From an uncultured Bacteroidales bacterium (GTDB taxonomy: Bacteria; Bacteroidota; Bacteroidia; Bacteroidales; FEN-979), in the NCBI GenBank assembly GCA_903885595.1, contig CAISJJ010000027.1:1-38920 (forward strand): DNA of 38,920 nucleotides, read 5' to 3'. The translations under genes and the position numbers were made by a program. How positions within the stretch are numbered: the stretch's first letter is position 1; every line of letters begins with the position of its first letter. The notes beneath the pieces were generated by a model. That model saw only the letters and a list, made by a program, of their open reading frames with translations, was not told the DNA's origin and made no database searches. Of this stretch, positions 34,620-38,920 are shown in pieces.

Positions 34620-34667
34620 ATGCAAATTGCAAATTGCAAATTATAAAATGCAAAATGTGTGTTGCAA
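34612..34667. repeat. Heptanucleotide array, eight units, between gcvH and sprA
   Basis: Bases 34612-34667 split into eight 7-mers of the AATGCAA / ATTGCAA type, with ATTATAA and AATGTGT as degenerate units. The array ends one base from the sprA stop codon (34669-34671). Its units resemble those at 9937-9978. Confidence 0.8.
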
Positions 34668-34668
34668 A

Positions 34669-37600
34669 TTATTGTGAAAGTGTAAACCGCAGTGCGATTC
34701 CGCCTTTGGTGTTTGAGGTTCTGTACTGATTTGAAACGTAGGGGGTATTGATGATTTTGTCGAAATAGAACCGAACGTTAAAGCGGGCGCTCAGGTTATA
34801 ATCTGCTGAGAAGTTGAGCGACATCACCTGCTGACCAACCGATACCTGGTTCACATCCTGGTCAATGCGCCTCAATACTGTTTTATTCTTCCTGATTGAA
34901 AAATCCAGCTTAAGGTTCAGGTCGCTGTTGGTCCTTGTCTTTTTTCCTCCACCTAAAACCCCCGAAAGATTAAACCGGATTCCCTTTAACCGGTATCCCA
35001 TTCCAATGATGAATTCATTACTTGATACTTCGGTGAGCTGGTTATTTGCAAAACTGAAGGAAAGGTTTCTTGAACGTCGCATTTCAACACTGGCTAGCAG
35101 GCTGTTGATAAAACCCATGTCGATTTTCAACAGTGGATTGAATTGTTCGGAAAGCGACACCACCGTTATTTGTGCCTTTGGAATAAAATTGCCGGCATCA
35201 TCAATCTCTACAGGCATTCCTTCAATCTCCCGATACTGGATATTTGAATTGAAACTACCCACATTATACGTTGAAATGTAGGCATGTGACAGGGTGAGTG
35301 TACGCAGCCAGGTTTTAAATATTTTCAATTTTGAAAGACCGTCATAAATTATACGCCAGTTGGGCAGCGGGATGCTCGGGAAGGCAGTGAGGTTTATTTT
35401 TGCCGGATCTTTACCGGAATATGAGGCAAGGAAGGAAGTGATAAGCACCTCCTGGTCAGTTGGGCCGTATCCGACCGGGAAGCCGGTAGAATCGTTGAAA
35501 GTCTTGGAATTTGGATTTTGCGCCTGATAGCGCATGGCTATCTGCATCCTGTATTGTTTCATCTGTTCAAACACTGCCGACTTCCCGAATTCATCTTCTT
35601 TCGCAAAGGAGGTTCCAATCATGATGTATGACATAGAAAAACTTCCCTGGTCAAGCGGCGAAAATGTGCTGAACTCACCTTTAGCATTTGCTTTGTAATA
35701 TTCCTGATGAGATTTCGAGTATTGTCTGTTTGCGACAACCTCGATGCGTAAATCCTTGATGGGCTCAATACTGACCGTAATATTCAGATTTTCATTGAAC
35801 TTGTTGGAATATGGGTTGTTCTGCATGGTATCTGCCGTAATCCATCCATGAGAAGTAGCTTCCGGCCGGATATCACGTTGATCGCCAAATATGAATCCTA
35901 ATCCCGGGGCATTCAAACCCCAGTTATTTCCCAGCGCAACCGGTTCAGGTTTGAAACCAGGTAACAGGGTCCCGTTTCCCTGAGTATAGGTAAACCGTGC
36001 AGTACGGATACCCATCAGGAAACGAAGAGTTCCATCCAGAATAATTTTACCGACACTGGGTCCTGTTTTTTCAAGTTTCAGGCTGTCTTGCTTGGCCAGG
36101 TTCTTATCCTTGACTGCAGGCGGCTTGCTTGTCCTTGAATTTCCAGCTGTGGCCTGGTTGATCTTTTTCAGGTAAGGAACTTTATTGTACAACGTCACCA
36201 TGTTAAACCCGCCATTCAGGGCCGTTTGGGCTGCATTCTCTATGGCATTCCCGTACTGGGCTTGCACTGAGAGCGCTGAGGCGCTCCAGCGGTAGGTCGA
36301 CTGGTAGGAGGTGCTCAGTGTTATAAAATCCAGGTAAGGGATTTTACCTATTGGAACTTCCCAGGTAATATTGAAAGCCTGGGTGTAATTGTTCATGGTT
36401 CCGAATGAGAAGATCTCACTCCACACCTGGTCGCGGTTTGAACGGTCAATCTGGCCGGGAGGTTCGTTTATAAAGGCGTTGGCGTTGGCGATCAGGCTGA
36501 TTCTCACCGACCGTGCAAAATCATATTTTAAGTCATAGGTGCGGTTCCAATCCCATCGCTTGATGTAGAAAGTTTCCATAGGCACGATAGCCCGGCTTTT
36601 ATTCCGGAATTTGCGTTGATTGAACTCGCGGTTCATATCTGTGCGGAAAGAGAAAGATTTTGGGAGGTAATAAAAATTGAAATCCTTGATCAATGCGAAT
36701 GCTTTTGATTTGTTCAACACGGCAACTCTTTGAAAAGGAAGGACATTCTTTGGCTGAGCGGCAAAAGTATATCCCAGTCCCCCCGTAAAGCGTTTCCTGA
36801 GGTCATATTCCACATCGACATCCCTGTGGTAAATTTCAGAATAGGCATAGCTGACGTTGAAGTTTTCAATGTCGTAGATCTTCGGCTTTTTATCGGAAGT
36901 ACGATCCTTCCTTACATTCATCAGGTTAAAGTTTTTTCGCTGTGTATAACCTTGTGTAAGTTGTTTGATTGAATCTTTCTGCTCTTTGGTGTCGAAGGCA
37001 TTAAGAACATCTTGAAGATAGAGGTCGGGGTTAAGCGGGTCATATTTCGGACTATTCTGCTGCATGGAGTAGTCGAAGTGCAATGGGAGCCTGACTCCAG
37101 ATTTGGCCGGGAAGAACTTGCCTAATTCCAGGTCGGTGTCGAATCCGAAAGTCAGAATTGATTCCATTTGCCGTTCGGTCTGTTTTTGTTCGAGTGTGCC
37201 AAAACCAGCGCTGCTGTATGATCCGGTCACTTGCAAACGTCCAAGATCAGCCAGTTCAACTGAAACCCTCGCGGTTGCAGCCCATCCGCCATCCCTGTTA
37301 AAATCGGAAAGGCGCAGCTCGTCCACCCATATCTCGGCACATTTTGCCTGGCCATCGTCATCGGGCGACTGAGAACTCTTTTTAGGGTTTCTGATTCCAA
37401 CCATGATCGCCCGCACATCGCTGATGGTTGGTGATCCGACAACGGTAATTTTATTAACCCCGTCATATTCAGTATAGGGTGTGTTGGCAGTCAACTCGAT
37501 GCCTTTGTCGCGCATGACGATCAATCGGTTATATTTTACCTGTACCAACCGTTCAAGTTCAATATCAAATGCGTTGCTTTCGGGCCAGATGGCATCGGGA

Positions 37601-38920
37601 TTATCGTTATTTGTCCCCCATGGCGTGAAACTCAGGGGAATTTCATATTCATAATAATTCTCGGAAAAGTCTGACCCAATGCGCATGATAATGGTGAGGT
37701 CACCAGGCTTCAGGTTTTGCGAGCGGATGGCTTGTTCGGCATGAACAAACATTTGCAACCGTTTGAACTGACGGAAATCAAATTCGGCGGTTTTATAGGC
37801 AGCGCGTGCATCACCGTCGACCAGATTGCAAATTTTAAATGACATGGATTGTTCATTGAGCTTTTGCATGTTGGTCGATCCCCAGTTGGTTTCACGTTCG
37901 ATCCCCGGGGGCATCACATAAGGTATCGGTTCTTTGCTCCCGTTTTCCTCAAGACTCACGGTAGCTATGTCGAACTGGGTTTGATTCTGGTAGTCATCCG
38001 GAATATATTCACCGGGAGAAAGTAAGCTTTTATCATATTTTCTCCATTCCCCCCGTGTCAGTTCCAGTGTGGCAAAACGACAAACCACCGGCCGCTGAAA
38101 GTTTTTGAAGAACATACGCATGAAGCGGATGGAGTTAAAATCGTTGATATTCCCCACGACTTTATCCGGTGTATGAATAGGGATTTTAAACTGGTACCAG
38201 TTAACCGACCCGCGTGTTCCATCGGCCAAAGGAATATCAGTAGCATTATAAACATTGGTAATGTAATTCATCCCGGGTTTCATCTGGTCGCGCCGCAACT
38301 GCACCACATATTGGTAGTAACGTTCTGATTCACTCAGGGTGTTATCCTTGTTAATATCCTCAATGTTGGGAAGTGTGGTTGCAGAAGTGGGATAACTTTC
38401 GGGAGATTGTTCAGTATTAGGGCTGTTGCCATCAGATCCGTTATATTTCTTGTAACGGTTCAGGATACTACTGAAATTCGGGTCATTGTCATAATCGGTT
38501 CCGCGAAAATAGTGGAAATTATCTGCCGAGGGATCGGTAGATGCATTTTTATATGCGGCCGAAGCCTGTCCGAAGACGTTGCTGACCTTTTCAATATAGG
38601 TTGTATCAAAGAATGAAATCTCATCAGCGTCCCGTAACCCATCGTATCCAACATCCTGGAATGGACGTGAAGCTGTATTGTTATCGAATGCGTCAACCAG
38701 CGCCTGCAGTTGCGGAACGCGGCCCCAATCGGTGGTGTCCACCCCGGTTACCACGGCGCTTGTGGGCAAACCGTTTTCGTAACTCTTCCGGCCATCACGC
38801 AGAATATCTTCAGAAATATCACCCAGGTTAAAATACAGCTGACCGGAATTCAAAGAGTCATACACAAATGGATCCATCATCCAGAATTCGATGTACTGGA
38901 TGTTGGTTGCTTCAAAATCG
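34669..38920 (-). CDS. sprA: T9SS outer-membrane translocon SprA (Sov), N-terminus beyond right edge
   Basis: The frame is open from the stop at 34669 to the last base, giving 1,416 C-terminal residues. The frame still reads NIQYIEFW upstream of the ATG at 38880, so that ATG is internal. Diagnostic stretches include FWMMDPFVYDSLNSGQLYF, GDISEDILRDGRKSYENGLP, KCAEIWVDELRLSDFNRDGG and SFSFANNQLTEVSSNEFIIG, with many amphipathic strands. SprA is the very large (about 2,400-residue) barrel through which T9SS cargo crosses the outer membrane. It is needed for gliding in some relatives. It would export proteins such as the 3801-7481 product. Confidence 0.96.
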   Translation of the reverse strand, partial: DFEATNIQYIEFWMMDPFVYDSLNSGQLYFNLGDISEDILRDGRKSYENGLPTSAVVTGVDTTDWGRVPQLQALVDAFDNNTASRPFQDVGYDGLRDADEISFFDTTYIEKVSNVFGQASAAYKNASTDPSADNFHYFRGTDYDNDPNFSSILNRYKKYNGSDGNSPNTEQSPESYPTSATTLPNIEDINKDNTLSESERYYQYVVQLRRDQMKPGMNYITNVYNATDIPLADGTRGSVNWYQFKIPIHTPDKVVGNINDFNSIRFMRMFFKNFQRPVVCRFATLELTRGEWRKYDKSLLSPGEYIPDDYQNQTQFDIATVSLEENGSKEPIPYVMPPGIERETNWGSTNMQKLNEQSMSFKICNLVDGDARAAYKTAEFDFRQFKRLQMFVHAEQAIRSQNLKPGDLTIIMRIGSDFSENYYEYEIPLSFTPWGTNNDNPDAIWPESNAFDIELERLVQVKYNRLIVMRDKGIELTANTPYTEYDGVNKITVVGSPTISDVRAIMVGIRNPKKSSQSPDDDGQAKCAEIWVDELRLSDFNRDGGWAATARVSVELADLGRLQVTGSYSSAGFGTLEQKQTERQMESILTFGFDTDLELGKFFPAKSGVRLPLHFDYSMQQNSPKYDPLNPDLYLQDVLNAFDTKEQKDSIKQLTQGYTQRKNFNLMNVRKDRTSDKKPKIYDIENFNVSYAYSEIYHRDVDVEYDLRKRFTGGLGYTFAAQPKNVLPFQRVAVLNKSKAFALIKDFNFYYLPKSFSFRTDMNREFNQRKFRNKSRAIVPMETFYIKRWDWNRTYDLKYDFARSVRISLIANANAFINEPPGQIDRSNRDQVWSEIFSFGTMNNYTQAFNITWEVPIGKIPYLDFITLSTSYQSTYRWSASALSVQAQYGNAIENAAQTALNGGFNMVTLYNKVPYLKKINQATAGNSRTSKPPAVKDKNLAKQDSLKLEKTGPSVGKIILDGTLRFLMGIRTARFTYTQGNGTLLPGFKPEPVALGNNWGLNAPGLGFIFGDQRDIRPEATSHGWITADTMQNNPYSNKFNENLNITVSIEPIKDLRIEVVANRQYSKSHQEYYKANAKGEFSTFSPLDQGSFSMSYIMIGTSFAKEDEFGKSAVFEQMKQYRMQIAMRYQAQNPNSKTFNDSTGFPVGYGPTDQEVLITSFLASYSGKDPAKINLTAFPSIPLPNWRIIYDGLSKLKIFKTWLRTLTLSHAYISTYNVGSFNSNIQYREIEGMPVEIDDAGNFIPKAQITVVSLSEQFNPLLKIDMGFINSLLASVEMRRSRNLSFSFANNQLTEVSSNEFIIGMGYRLKGIRFNLSGVLGGGKKTRTNSDLNLKLDFSIRKNKTVLRRIDQDVNQVSVGQQVMSLNFSADYNLSARFNVRFYFDKIINTPYVSNQYRTSNTKGGIALRFTLSQ

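Overview
The window comes from a Bacteroidota chromosome, probably a Bacteroidales-type environmental or metagenome-assembled genome. Four observations support this. There is a type IX secretion (T9SS) sorting domain on one secreted protein. The C-terminal 1,416 residues of the T9SS outer-membrane translocon SprA lie at the right edge. The suf order is sufB-sufC-sufD. Many genes carry the Bacteroidota -7 box (TAnnTTTG) upstream and none shows a Shine-Dalgarno sequence. No tRNA, rRNA, CRISPR array, prophage or insertion sequence was seen. No gene-free stretch exceeds 300 bases; the longest is 3528-3800.

Layout from left to right. Positions 1-7481 (minus) hold two large secreted proteins. The first is cut by the left edge and carries at least seven ~92-residue Ig/PKD-like repeats. 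The second combines cohesin-like, FISUMP, Ig-like and T9SS sorting modules and contains one copy of the first protein's repeat. Positions 7622-11498 (minus) are the Fe-S assembly operon sufBCD, with unusual repeat elements in both spacers. A lone lipoprotein (plus) follows. Positions 12359-18302 (minus) are a compact three-gene NHLM-type peptide exporter: an HlyD-like adaptor, a C39 peptidase-ABC protein and a second ABC protein. No precursor or modifying enzyme is visible beside it.

Positions 18482-24076 hold ordinary genes: a nitroreductase, a DUF3127 OB-fold protein with an SSB-like tail, a 33-residue lysine-rich protein, a GNAT acetyltransferase, a DbpA-like DEAD-box helicase, ThiL and a threonine aldolase. 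Positions 24274-29652 are more unusual. They hold a small outer-membrane barrel protein, a degenerate response-regulator receiver, an NTF2-like/class D beta-lactamase fusion, a small unknown protein with a DUF1186/SEC-C protein, and a histidine kinase that has lost its middle. Positions 29775-38920 hold a TonB-receptor-like barrel, UvrC, GcvH and SprA.

The genes join into few shared pathways: sufBCD for Fe-S clusters, SprA as exporter for T9SS cargo such as the two left-edge proteins, and the NHLM operon as a separate inner-membrane peptide exporter. The least expected structural signal is a set of 7- and 8-nt tandem arrays. Most start within three bases of a stop codon, and one appears to supply the -33 element of the gcvH promoter. 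No single locus here is clearly a new system. The best candidates for follow-up are the orphan NHLM exporter, the beta-lactamase fusion and the stop-codon-linked heptad arrays.
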